In this document: in pieces, positions 18,588-28,007 of the stretch
How positions within the stretch are numbered: position 1 is the first letter of the stretch
Layout: each line of letters starts with the position of its first letter
Assembly (NCBI RefSeq): GCF_015291645.1
Contig: NZ_CP030056.1
Coordinates: 744,001 to 808,000 of the forward strand
Source of the DNA: Bradyrhizobium sp. CCBAU 53340
GTDB lineage: Bacteria; Pseudomonadota; Alphaproteobacteria; Rhizobiales; Xanthobacteraceae
Length of the DNA: 64,000 nt
Direction of reading: 5' to 3'
Position numbers and translations under genes: made by a program
Notes under the pieces: generated by a model
The model's database searches: none
Seen by the model: only the letters and a program-made list of their open reading frames with translations
What the model was told of the DNA's origin: nothing

Positions 18588-18672
18588 GGCCAAGGCTCTT
18601 CGCACAGCAAAAATAAACTGCCTAAGCCTTGCCTCGTCCTCCGATCGGTTGGCTTTTGCGCGGCGGCGATCA

Positions 18673-18698
18673 GGGTGAGACTCCGCATTGTCTCGCCC
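18673..18698 (+). terminator. Probable intrinsic terminator after the crotonase-fold gene
   Basis: A 9-bp stem with one wobble (GGGTGAGAC at 18673-18681, GTCTCGCCC at 18690-18698) and an eight-base loop, 85 bp after the stop codon, followed by TAATTGTT. The T run is weak, so efficiency is uncertain. Confidence 0.5.
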
Positions 18699-19326
18699 TA
18701 ATTGTTACCAAATGCTGAGCCGTTGCCTCACGTAAATTGCTCCCTTGGATCGGGAGCGAGCGGGGGCGAAGATGGGGTGGCTAAGCATGGCAACGCGGAA
18801 GGAACTGACGGCGGCAGCAGGCGCGCGCTATCGGCGTTCGGATCGCGCGAAGAAGACGCGGATATTGGACGAGTTCGTCGACATCACCGGATTCCATCGC
18901 AAGCAGGCGATGCGACTACTTCGAGGTGAGGAAGACGCGCGCCCAAGCCGAAGGGCGCGACGTCGAATGTATAATGAGGTAGAACACAACGCGCTCGTGC
19001 TCCTTTGGGAGGCGTCAGACCGGATCTGCGGGAAGCGGCTGAAGGCGTTAATGCCTGCGTTGATTGAGGCGATGGAACGGCATGGCCACCTCGACCTTAC
19101 CCCCGAGATCCGCGACAAACTTTTGGCAATGAGCGCTGCGACGATCGACCGCGCATTGGTGGGGGTCCGAGAAGGATTAGGTCGCAAGCGTCGGCGGCTG
19201 TCAAGCGACGTCCGGATTTGACCCCGCAACGACATGAGGAAGCGACCCCCTTGTTGTTTGCAGGACTGAAGCAAGCCGCTCGCGAAGCGCGCCCTTCATA
19301 GCGCTGTAGCGAGCGAGCGGCTTGCG

Positions 19327-20124
19327 TCACGACTTCTTCTCCGATTTGGCTTCTGGTACAGCGGGCTTCTGCAGAAGTCCGCTGCGGCGCTTCTCCTTCA
19401 AGCGATAGCTGTCGCCGCGGATCGTGATTACGTGACTGTGGTGCAGCAGACGATCAAGGATCGCGGTGGCGACCACGGGGTCGCTGAAGACCGAGCCCCA
19501 CTCGCCGACGCTGCGGTTGCTGGTCAGCAGGATCGCGCCTCTCTCGTAACGACGGCTAACGAGCTGGAAGAACAGATGCGCGGCATCGGGTTCAAAGGGC
19601 AGATACCCGAGCTCGTCGATGATCAGGAGCTTTGGCTTGGCAAATTGCGCGAGTCGCTCCTCGAGCCGGCCTTCGCTGTGACCTTTGGCAAGCTGCGCAA
19701 CGACAGTCGTGGCTGCGACGAACTGAACGGAATGCCCAGCCAGGATCGCTTCGCGCCCAAGCGCGACCGCAAGGTGCGTCTTGCCAACGCCAGGTGGCCC
19801 AAGGAGCAGCACGTTCTCGCCATTGGCGATCCAGCGGGCGCTCGCAAGCTCGCGTATCTGCTTCGGATCCAGCGAGGGCTGGGCCGAGAAGTCGAAGCCC
19901 GACAGATCGCGAACGAACGGGAAGCGAGCAAGTTTGAGCGTCATCTCGATGCGCCGCTCATCCTTGCGGGCGATCTCGCGCTCGCACAGCAGCACCAGAG
20001 TCTCGCGTAGGCTCAGCTCTTGTCGACCGGCCTCATCCAACAACCCATCCAGTTGGTCGCGGACAGCCGTCAGCTTCAGGCGCGTCAGCATATCGCTCAG
20101 GCGGTCGGGGACAATGGCTCGCAT
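19327..20124 (-). CDS. istB: IS21 helper ATPase IstB
   Basis: 265 residues of the DnaC-like AAA+ family. Walker A 'LLGPPGVGKTHLAVALG' (about 105-121), Walker B 'LLIIDELGYLPF', sensor 'LLTSNRSVGEWGSVFSD'. It controls target choice and activates IstA. The start overlaps the istA stop as TGATG. Full length for the family. Confidence 0.94.
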   Translation of the reverse strand: MRAIVPDRLSDMLTRLKLTAVRDQLDGLLDEAGRQELSLRETLVLLCEREIARKDERRIEMTLKLARFPFVRDLSGFDFSAQPSLDPKQIRELASARWIANGENVLLLGPPGVGKTHLAVALGREAILAGHSVQFVAATTVVAQLAKGHSEGRLEERLAQFAKPKLLIIDELGYLPFEPDAAHLFFQLVSRRYERGAILLTSNRSVGEWGSVFSDPVVATAILDRLLHHSHVITIRGDSYRLKEKRRSGLLQKPAVPEAKSEKKS

Positions 20125-21368
20125 CAGAAGCCCCCTCCCACAATCGCTTCGTACTCGCCGAGTGGCCGCAGCAGCGTCGGCGACGGCGGCGCGACAGGCG
20201 ATAACGCGAGCTCGCCAGCACGGCTCGGTTTAAAGCCAGTCAGGCCCTCAAAGTGTTTAGGGTCAACGACGCGACGGCGCCGACCGACACAGATCGGATG
20301 AGCGGCCACCTCATGGATCCCGTGGTGGATGCGCACCACGCCATCGGCGATCGTCGCTCTCACCGTCTCGCCGATCAGCCGCCATGGCACAGAGTAGGCG
20401 TTGCCATCGATCTCGACCGCGCAGTCGGCCTGCACGCGCCGGATCAGTTCACGTGCGGCCTGGAAGGGCGGCCTCCCAGCGATGGGCTTCAGCGCGTGCG
20501 CCTCAGCGCGCCTGAAGCGCTCAATTGGTGCTTCGCCAGTCGTGCCATGCTGGCGTAGGTCGGCGATCTCCCGCGTCCAAGCTTCAAGATGCGCCTCAAA
20601 GGCTTCCCAGCTCGGGAAGGTGCGGCCGGCGACCGCGTTCCGTTTGACGTAGCCGACGCCATTCTCGGTCTTACCCTTGGTGCGGGCTCGATATGGCGCG
20701 CAGGCCCGTGGCCGGAACCCCCAGTGCTTGGCAAACGCGGTCAGCTTGTCATTGAACACGACGGTGCGCATCGCGGCATCGTGCTCCACGACCAACGCAC
20801 GCGCATTATCGAACAGTACCTCCTCGGGCACGCCACCGAACTTCACGAAGGAGCTTTCCAGGCCATCGAACCAGCTCTCTTGCCGTTCGTTGCGGAATGC
20901 TCTGACATGGTGCCGGCGCGAGTAGCCCAACGTGGCGACGAACAGGTAGGCGCGAACCTTGCTGCCACCGATCTCGACCAGCCGCTCGCCAAAATCGATC
21001 TGCAGCTGTTTGCCGGGCGGTGTCTCGAACCGCACCGTCGCGCGCGCCTCGGCCGCAAGCTCCTGGCGATAGCGCTGTACCGCCCGCTCGACCGTGCGCA
21101 GGCTGACGATGATGCCTTTCTCGGCTGCCAGCTCCTGGCGAATCACATCGGCATTGCCGTGGTGCTGCCGCAGGCGCTCCTTGAGCCAGGTCTCCTGGCC
21201 ATCGAGCGCCTTTTTGCGCTGCGGCTGCCGATAGGGTGTCCAGCCGCCGGCCGCCACGTAGTCCTTCACCGTGTTGCGACTAATCCCGAGCTCCCGGGCA
21301 ATCCGTTTGCTACCCCACCCCAGCTCGTTGAGCCGGAGTATCGCCGAAACCTCGTCCGGCTCCAGCAT
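20124..21368 (-). CDS. istA: IS21 transposase IstA
   Basis: About 414 residues counted from the ATG at 21368, which has GGAGGGAGG just upstream; an upstream in-frame start at 21422 is less likely. N-terminal HTH ('LGWGSKRIARELGISRNTV'), rve core with D in 'QIDFGERL', D in 'EVLFDNARALV' and E in 'KGKTENGVGYVKRN', then a C-terminal DNA-binding region. Intact. Confidence 0.93.
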   Translation of the reverse strand: MLEPDEVSAILRLNELGWGSKRIARELGISRNTVKDYVAAGGWTPYRQPQRKKALDGQETWLKERLRQHHGNADVIRQELAAEKGIIVSLRTVERAVQRYRQELAAEARATVRFETPPGKQLQIDFGERLVEIGGSKVRAYLFVATLGYSRRHHVRAFRNERQESWFDGLESSFVKFGGVPEEVLFDNARALVVEHDAAMRTVVFNDKLTAFAKHWGFRPRACAPYRARTKGKTENGVGYVKRNAVAGRTFPSWEAFEAHLEAWTREIADLRQHGTTGEAPIERFRRAEAHALKPIAGRPPFQAARELIRRVQADCAVEIDGNAYSVPWRLIGETVRATIADGVVRIHHGIHEVAAHPICVGRRRRVVDPKHFEGLTGFKPSRAGELALSPVAPPSPTLLRPLGEYEAIVGGGF

Positions 21369-22701
21369 GGCCTCCCTCCGCGGATCTTTGAACCGCAGAG
21401 GACCTGAACTGAGTCGCTGCATAAAAACCCCCGTTCTGACCGTGTCGCGAGGGGGGCAATTCCTCGTGTCGTCAGGGGGTCAATTTTCCATGTCGCCCGA
21501 CAGCGGCACGCGACGCATTCCCTGCGTCGCAGGGCTCCAATAAGGACGTCGGCAGATTGGAATGATCCGGCGCCCGGATTCGTCGAGGCCGACCTTGTCG
21601 CGCATAGCGGTCCATCTGCGCGCGGCAGCTTCATCCAGACCCTCGTGCTCACCGGCATTGCTACCGGCTGGACGGAGTGCGCTCCTCTGATCGTGCGCGA
21701 ACAAACGCTGTTGAGCACGGTGCTGACGGAATTGCGCAAACAATTGCCTTTTGCGCTGCTCGGCTTCGATACTGACAATGATACCGTGTTCATGAACGAG
21801 ACGCTGAAAGCCTACTGCGAGGCGGCCAACATCGTCTTCACGCGTTGCCGGCCCTACCGAAAAAATGACCAGGCGTTCGTCGAGCAGAAGAACGGCGCCG
21901 TCGTGCGCAGGATAGTCGGCTATCGTCGGTTCGAGGGCGCCTGGAAGCGGCCAAGCTGCTGGCTGAACTCTATCGATCGGCGCGGCTGTTCGTGAACTTC
22001 TTCCAACCCTCGTTCAAATTGATAGCCAAGCAGCGCGACGGTGCCCGTGTACGCAAGACATACAGCGCGCCGGCTACACCACACCAGCGCCTGGCAGCGG
22101 ACGCCCGCACGCCTGACGCTGTCCGCCATCATCTCCAAGAAATCTATGCCGCCCTCGATCCAGTCGCGTTGTTGCGCGACATCCGCGACGTGCAGGAGCG
22201 CCTCGCGGTCCTCGGGGACACCCAACCAATCGGCCATCCTGCTGCGGCATCGCAATCGATCGATCGCTTCCTGGCAAGCCTGCGCACGGCCTGGAAGGAC
22301 GGAGCTATGCGACCGACGGATCGGCCACTCGTGAAGGCGGAGAGAGGCCGACGTCGTCCCGACCCGCACATCCGAGCAACGCCAGAGTTGCGAAAATGGT
22401 TTGAAACCGAGCCTTGGCGGACTGGCAGCGAACTGCTCTCGCGCTTGCAGGAGGAATATCCTGGAGCCTATCCGAACAAGCTTCTTCGAACGCTTCAACG
22501 TCGGCTGAAATCCTGGCGCAGCGAGCAAGCGAACGCGCTGCTGTTCGCTCCTAGCGAGAAAATGCCGCCAGGGTACGAGGTCACAACACTCCAATGACGT
22601 GCGAGGTACCAGCGGAGGAGGCCGGGCGCTCCGAAACCCCGGCCATCTCCGCACCCGGTCTCCTCCTCAACTCAAGCCAGGAGCAAAATAAATGAGGCAA
22701 C

Positions 22702-22869
22702 CGATCGCACCCGGGAGCATCAGTACATGAGGCAATACGCGCTCTCATCCTGATTGGCGCGCTATAGGCTTTGTCAGTCCTAGATCAAGTGGCTCCGAAG
22801 GCGTCGCATGGATGAACAATCTGGCGTGTCTGTTGAGCGGCTCGTGCATTCTAAACAGAAACACGTGAC
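22702..22869. other. Short spacer between two transposons
   Basis: It holds the second end-repeat of the DDE transposon (to about 22737) and about 130 bp of unassigned sequence before the GAC duplication of the large IS3 element. No gene seen. Confidence 0.4.
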
Positions 22870-23176
22870 TGAGCTGCTGCCGGTTTGATGGACACCCGGT
22901 CAAGCTAATCCCACCTTACGCCCGAACTCAACCGGGCTGAGATAGCCGATGGTCGAGTGCCTGCGCGTCGTGTTGTAAAATCGTTCGATGTAGTCGAACA
23001 CATCGGCGCGTGCCTCGTCTCTGGTTCGATAAATCTTGTTGGCCGTACGCTCGGTCTTGCGCGAGGAGAAGAAGCTTTCCATCGCCGCGTTGTCCCAGAC
23101 GTTGCCGGAGCGGCTCATGCTGCAAACGATGCCGTTGTCGGCCATCAGGCGCTGGAACTGCTCGCTTGTGTACTGG

Positions 23177-24627
23177 GCGGATTCAAGCGGTCGTCGCAAC
23201 ACCTGAACGAAGGAGGTTGCGATGGGATTCGAAAGCGACGATCACACCGTTCTGGACGGGCGCCGTTGCCGTCACGGGGACGACCGCCGGTAGCGGGGCG
23301 ATCTGCACTCCAGCGATTTTGGTTGGGGATCGCGCAGGGGATGACCAGCGAGGATGCTGCATTGGCGGCTGGTATGTCGCAGCCTGTCGGAACCAGATTG
23401 TTCCGACGCGGGCGGCATGGCACCAGCGATGTTCAGTACTTCGACCAAGCCGCCGTCCGGGCGGTACCTCTCGTTTGCGGAACGTGAGGAGATTGCACTT
23501 CTTCGCGTTCAGGGCCTTTCGAGCCGCGAGATCGGGCGCCGACTTAGCCGATCCGTCTCGACTATCTCCCGTGAGCTACGACGCAATGCCGCGACGAGCA
23601 GCGGCGGCCTGGAGTATCGTGCGTCGACAGCCCAATGGCACGCCGAGCGATCGGCCCGTCGACCCAAACCGAGCAAGCTTGCGCTCAACACAACCTTGCG
23701 CACTTATGGGGAGCAGCGCTGGCTGGCGTCGTCACGACCCTGAGTGGCGCTGCCGTTCCTGGTCCCGCCGTTCCGTGGAAGGGCCGCCCGCCCGCGCAAG
23801 GATCGGCGATGGGCCAGGGCTTGGAGCCCAGAGCAGATTGCCCGACGCTTGCCGATCGACTTCCCGGACGACAAGACGATGCGCATCAGCCACGAAGCCA
23901 TCTATCAAGCCCTCTTCGTTCAGGGGCGGGGAGCGCTACGCCGCGAACTGTCGGCCTGCTTGCGAACGGGGCGCGTGTTGCGGGTACCCAGGGCGCGCGT
24001 ACGCAGGCGAGACAGGAGCTCTGTCTCGCCGGAGATCATGATCAGTCAACGCCCCGCCGAAGCGGCCGATCGCGCGGTGCCGGGTCACTGGGAGGGAGAC
24101 CTCATCCTTGGTCTTGGCAGCTCGGCGATCGGCACGCTGGTTGAGCGTACGACGCGCTTCACGATGTTGCTGCATCTTCCCCGGCTTGCGGGGCATGGCG
24201 AAGCTCCGCGCATGAAGAATGGGCCTACTCTCGCAGGGCACGGAGCTGAAGCGGTGCGCGACGCGATTACGCGCACCATCATCAGCTTGCCCGAAGAGCT
24301 GCGTCGTTCGCTGACCTGGGATCAGGGAGCTGAAATGGCTCAGCACGATCGTCTTAAGATCGACGCGGGTGTCCAAATCTACTTCTGCGATCCGCACAGC
24401 CCATGGCAGCGTGGCACCAACGAGAACACAAATGGGCTGCTGCGTCAGTACTTCCCGAAAGGCACCGACCTTATCGTCCACGGCGCCGACGAGATCGCCG
24501 CTGTGGCCGCGGCCCTCAATGCTCGACCGAGAAAAACCCTGGGTTGGAAAACGCCGGCAGAGGCCCTTGACGAGTTGCTATCGTGAGTGAACACAATTGG
24601 TATTGCGACGACCGCTTGAATCCGCCT
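23177..24627 (+). mobile_element. IS30-family element inserted in IS3 orfB
   Basis: Inverted ends share GGATTCAAGCGG and TCGTCGCAA (left from 23177, right to 24627). Likely 3-bp duplication TGG at 23174-23176 and 24628-24630. About 1.45 kb with one transposase reading region. Confidence 0.82.
23250..24586 (+). pseudogene. IS30-family transposase with several frameshifts
   Basis: Family regions are present in order but in changing frames. About 23250-23405: 'QRFWLGIAQGMTSEDAALAA'. About 23410-23700: 'RYLSFAEREEIALLRVQ' and 'STISRELRRNA'. About 23705-23790 in another frame: 'LAGVVTTLSGAAVPGPAVPW'. From about 23795 back in the former frame: 'DRRWARAWSPEQIARRLP', first D in 'PGHWEGDLILG', second D in 'SLTWDQGAEMA', E in 'QRGTNENTNGLLRQYFP'. 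The third and fourth shifts compensate each other but leave a TGA at 23741-23743. The catalytic residues survive, but the chain is broken. Confidence 0.82.
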
Positions 24628-25253
24628 TGGCTGCCCCGGTCGGAGTGATGCAACAGCGCATCCGGCTTGCCGCGTCGCCAGACGACCATCAACAATGCGT
24701 CCGTCACGAGCTGTGCGGTCATGGCGGCACTCATCGACCAGCCCACCACGCGGCGCGAGAACAGGTCGATCACCGCTGCGACATAGAGCCAGCCTTCGGC
24801 CGTCCAGAGATAGATGAAGTCGGCGATCCATTTCTGGTTGGGACGCTCGGCGGCGAACTGCCGGTCAAGGAGGTTCGCCGGTACGGTCTCGAGCTGTCGA
24901 TCGCCGCTGTCCTTCGGCAAGCGCCGACGTCGCGGCCGCGCCCGCAAGCCTTGCAGCCGCATCAGCCGCTCAATCCGGTGCAGGCCACAATCCGCCCCTT
25001 CGGCGAGCAGGTCGCGCCACACTCGGCGTGCGCCATAGGTGCGGTCGCTGGCGGCGAAGCTGGCCTTGACCTTGCCGCCGAGCTCCTCGTCGCTGCGGGA
25101 TCTGGCGCTGGGCGAACGATTCAGCCAAGCATGGAAGCCCGACCGCGACACCCCCAGCGCATCGCATAGCCATGCCACCGGCCAGATCGTCCGGTGCTTC
25201 GCAACGAAGGGGAACTTCATGTCGCTTCCTTCGCGAAGTAGGCTGCGGCCTTC

Positions 25254-26620
25254 CTAAGAAACAGCCGGATTGGCGTCGCCCGGGATGGCCTGCAACACGA
25301 AGCCTAGCGATTTCGCCCGGCGCTGTAGGTTGGCGAGGACGCGGCTACGATATTGCTGCTCATATTGGTCGGCGCCAGGATCCTTGTAGCTCATGCCGTG
25401 CCGGAGTGTGTTGTAGAATAAAACCGCAATCTTGCGAGCCGTCGCCGTCACCGCCTTCGATTTACCCGCACGTGCTGACAACCGGCGATAGAATGCTCCC
25501 AGCGCTGTCTCGCTCCGCCCCACGGTTGTGGCTGCCAAACGCAACAACGCAGCTGCGCGACTTGAAGATCTCCGTGTGCGCGAAGACAGCACCTTGCCGC
25601 CGGAGATCTTGTTGCCGGGTGCGAGGCAGAGCCAGGAAGTGAAGTGTTTGGCGCTCGGCCATGCCGTTAGATCGATACCGCACTCGCCAATGAGCTTCAA
25701 TGCGAGCGACGGACCCAACCCGTGGATCTCAGTCAAATCGACGCCCCGCACTCTGTACAGTGCGGTCCTGACATCGAAGGTGGGGGTGTTGACCTGCTTG
25801 GTCTTTACGCGCGGCTTGGCTAGGTTTCCGACCGGTCTTGCTCCTTTGGTGTTCAATGCACTGATCAGGACTTCGAGCTTGCGATCACAGTCGAGCATCT
25901 TTGCCTGATAAACGTCGTAGAGCTCCAGTGATTGAGCTAACGCGAAAACATGTTCGTGGCGGTCATTGCCTACGAGCGCTGCGCGGATCGTCTCGATCGA
26001 TGAGTGGCAGCGCACGTCCCGATAGGTTGCCGGGACGTCGGGATTGCGTTCGCCTGCAACAATGGCTCGGATAATCCGCATGCCGGTCGCGCCGGTGATA
26101 TCCGACACAACATGATGGAGCTGCAGGTTCATCTCCATCAGAGCCTTTTGCATATGTTGGATATGGGCGGCAGCATATTCCACGAGCCGCTCGCGCTGGC
26201 GTAGATAGGCTCGCAACGTTGCGATCTCGGCATCGGTCGGAAGCTGCCCCGTAACAGGCCATAGGAGTGGAGCTGGCGTAACCAAGCGGCATCGCTGAGA
26301 TCGGTTTTACGGCCAGGTACATTCTTGGCGTACCGCGCGTTGACCAGAATGACCTCAAACCCGCGCTGTTCTAGGATCTCGTAGACTGGGATCCAATAGA
26401 CCCCAGTGGATTCCATCGCGACACTGGTCACGCCGCACATCTTGAACCAGTCCGCCAGTTCATGCAGGTCTTGCGTGAATGTGCCGAATGCACGCACTGG
26501 CTTGTCGGTGCAGGCCGGGTTTACCGCGGCCATGTGCATCTTTGATCCGATATCGATAGCGGCCGGGCTGAGGTTGACCAGCTTTAGGTCCGGGCCGCGG
26601 TCGGTTGTCCTGTTAGGCAT
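25254..26620 (-). pseudogene. IS110-family transposase (DEDD) with a frameshift
   Basis: N-terminal RuvC-like DEDD domain from 26620: D in 'AIDIGSKMHM', E in 'VAMESTGVYWIPVY', two D in 'GRKTDLSDAAWLRQL'. Near 26245 the frame shifts from 'GLLRGSF' to 'TDAEIATLRAYLRQRERLV'. The C-terminal Tnp20-type domain follows: 'IHGLGPSLALKLIGECG', 'HFTSWLCLAPGNKISGGK' with the catalytic Ser region, then 'LFYNTLRHGMSYKDPG'. One indel separates it from an intact gene. The stop lies at 25254, using a few bases of host sequence. Confidence 0.85.
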
Positions 26621-26862
26621 CGCAACTCCTCCGTCCGATGATGGGCTGGAGGGTCAGGGCTATGCCAATTTGTCATCTTCCTAATCGGGATCGCCGTCGA
26701 AACGGCGTCACCACTCTCAAGTCCGCATGCGCCCATGGACCACGTTTTTTAACGGGGACAGTGCCTCCAATAAGCTGACGGCCGCTACCCTCCGAGCTAA
26801 AGGATAGCACAAGGCTGTTTCTATCCCGCGCAGGCGCGCCACGACGCTGGACAGTTATTTAG
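25259..26862 (-). mobile_element. IS110-family element inserted in IS3 orfA
   Basis: 1604 bp. The host reads ...TTCCTAAG at 25251-25258 and resumes AGGATATCC at 26861, so only the dinucleotide AG is shared; on the transposase strand this is CT. There is no longer target repeat and no terminal inverted repeat, as expected for IS110. One transposase region on the minus strand, with 242 bp of non-coding sequence before its start. Confidence 0.83.
26621..26862 (-). ncRNA. IS110 left-end non-coding region, possible bridge RNA
   Basis: 242 bp between the IS110 end and the transposase start, on the side where IS110-group elements (IS621) encode their bridge RNA. On the transposase strand it has a hairpin GATAG/CTATC (26801-26827 area), next to GCGGGATA, which repeats the left target (GCGGGATA before the CT core). 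TTAGGAAG (26684-26677) repeats the right target. The two matches are not in one loop, so guide assignment is open. No RNA evidence beyond position and these matches. Confidence 0.35.
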
Positions 26863-27137
26863 GATATCCCGCTCGGCCTTCAGCTTGGCGACCTCACGGC
26901 GCAGCCGCTCGATCTCCTGCTGCTCCGGCTTCATCTGCCCGTGACCGGGAAAGGCCTGCACCGGGTCGGAGCCGAACTTGCTGATTCCAATGATCTCGCC
27001 GGGGTGTACCGATTTGATCTCGCCCAGGATTGAACGAACCCGCTACGCGGCAGTAGGGGGCAAACCTGCTGAACTGAGGTGTCCTGTCTGAGAGGATGTT
27101 GGTCTTCGCACCACCCCTCTCAAGACAGGAGACCCAG

Positions 27138-27998
27138 ATGGCTACGATGAGCCCTCTTCGGCAGCGCATGATCGAGGACATGACGGTCCGCAATCTGTCG
27201 CCGTCGACTCAACAATCCTATATCTATGCGATCGCAAAGTTTAGCCGCCATTTCGGCTATGCCCCGGACCGGTTGAGTTTCGAGCAGGTCCGCGCCTACC
27301 AACTACATCTCATCGGCCAAAAGCGCTCGTGGTCCCACATCAATCAGGTGGCCTGCGCGCTGCGGTTCTTCTACGGCGTCACACTCGGGCAGACGGAGGC
27401 ATTCGAGCGGATCATTGGTGGCCAGAAGCCCGACAAGCTCCCGCTCGTGCTTAGTGCCGAAGAGATCGAGCGCTTCCTGGACGCGGTTACAGGGGTGCGC
27501 AATCGCGTCGTGCTGGCGACGGCTTATGCGGCTGGCTTACGGGTTAGTGAAGTCGTCCGCCTGAAGGTGAGCTCGATCGACAGCAAGCGAATGTTGATCC
27601 ACATCGAGAACGGTAAGGGCGGCAGGGATCGTTACGCGATGCTTTCTCCGCGACTGCTGGAGATTCTGCGTACGTACTGGATGCGAGCCCGACCGGGGCT
27701 GTGGCTATTTCCAGGCCAAGACCCAAGTGAACATGTCAGCGTCCGCTGCGTCCAGGCGGCCTGCCGCGCCGCCCGCCGCCGCGCTCGGCTTGCCAAGCCG
27801 ATTACTGTCCATACGCTCCGGCACTCGTTTGCGACCCATCTCCTGGAAAGCGGGATCGACATTCGCATCATTCAAGTTCTGCTCGGACATGCCGACCTGG
27901 GATCGACCGCGCGCTACGCTCAGGTTGCGACCAACCTGCTCGCCCGCACGACCAGCCCATTCGATGGACTCTCCGTCAGGGTGATCCCACCCGACTGA
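27138..27998 (+). CDS. Tyrosine recombinase of the IS91-like element
   Basis: About 286 residues counted from the ATG at 27138 ('MATMSPLRQRMIEDM'). N-terminal SAM-like domain 'LSPSTQQSYIYAIAKFSRHF'. Catalytic residues of tyrosine recombinases: Arg in 'AYAAGLRVSEVVRL', His-x-x-Arg in 'VHTLRHSFATHLLE', His in 'LLGHADLGSTARYAQV', with the nucleophilic Tyr in the same motif. Complete. It directly precedes the IS91 transposase gene with a 9-bp gap, a pair seen in a subset of IS91 elements. Confidence 0.92.
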   Translation: MATMSPLRQRMIEDMTVRNLSPSTQQSYIYAIAKFSRHFGYAPDRLSFEQVRAYQLHLIGQKRSWSHINQVACALRFFYGVTLGQTEAFERIIGGQKPDKLPLVLSAEEIERFLDAVTGVRNRVVLATAYAAGLRVSEVVRLKVSSIDSKRMLIHIENGKGGRDRYAMLSPRLLEILRTYWMRARPGLWLFPGQDPSEHVSVRCVQAACRAARRRARLAKPITVHTLRHSFATHLLESGIDIRIIQVLLGHADLGSTARYAQVATNLLARTTSPFDGLSVRVIPPD

Positions 27999-28007
27999 GC
28001 TGCGCAT

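Larger units (their letters stand above)
19199..21502 (-). mobile_element. Complete IS21-family element inside a transposase gene
   Basis: 2304 bp. The ends are imperfect 27-bp inverted repeats beginning TGTC and sharing GCGAC and TTGACCCC: left 19199-19225, right 21476-21502. A 5-bp target duplication GCGGC is present at 19194-19198 and 21503-21507. istA and istB are intact. Multiple internal copies of the end motif, for example GCGACCCCC near 19243, are typical IstA binding sites. Confidence 0.93.
18787..22597 (+). pseudogene. Integrase-core DDE transposase, split by IS21 and frameshifted
   Basis: N-terminal part 18787-19198: 'RYRRSDRAKKTRILDEFVD', 'GFHRKQAMRLLRGE', 'DRICGKRLKALMPALIEAM'. 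C-terminal part 21508-22597: 'DWNDPAPGFVEADLVAHSG' (first D), 'LLGFDTDNDTVFMNE' (second D), 'DQAFVEQKNGAVV' (E), then 'FVNFFQPSFKL'. Removing 19199-21502 plus one GCGGC copy joins the halves in frame. A separate frameshift near 21940 (at 'GYRRFEG') moves the rest into another frame, so the gene was, or has become, dead independently of the insertion. Confidence 0.85.
18722..22737 (+). mobile_element. DDE (integrase-core) transposon split by IS21
   Basis: Left end GTTGCCTCA at 18722, followed by TTGCTCC. The right end has the same words inverted (GGAGCAA ... TGAGGCAAC ending 22701) and a further inverted copy to about 22737 (GGGAGCATCAG ... TGAGGCAAT), so the outer border is uncertain between 22701 and 22737. 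Without the 2.3-kb IS21 insert the element would be about 1.7 kb with one transposase gene. I see no target duplication. The family resembles the unclassified integrase-core transposases common in bradyrhizobia. Confidence 0.7.
22900..25220 (-). pseudogene. IS3-family orfB split by IS30
   Basis: N-terminal part 25220-24628: 'DALGVSRSGFHAWLNR', 'RTYGARRVWRDLLAEG', first catalytic D in 'KWIADFIYLW', second D in 'LLHHSDRGSQ'. It resumes at 23176 with 'YTSEQFQRLMADNGI', the catalytic E in 'AAMESFFSSRKTER' and the tail 'RHSTIGYLSPVEF', ending at 22900. Joining the two host ends restores 'HSDRGSQYTSEQF' in frame. orfB starts four bases inside the orfA stop (ATGA at 25220). Confidence 0.9.

Noticed and set aside
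20589..21407. 272-codon open frame antisense to istA
   Set aside because: It mirrors the high-GC codon pattern of istA, lacks any family motif and has no SD; a shadow frame.
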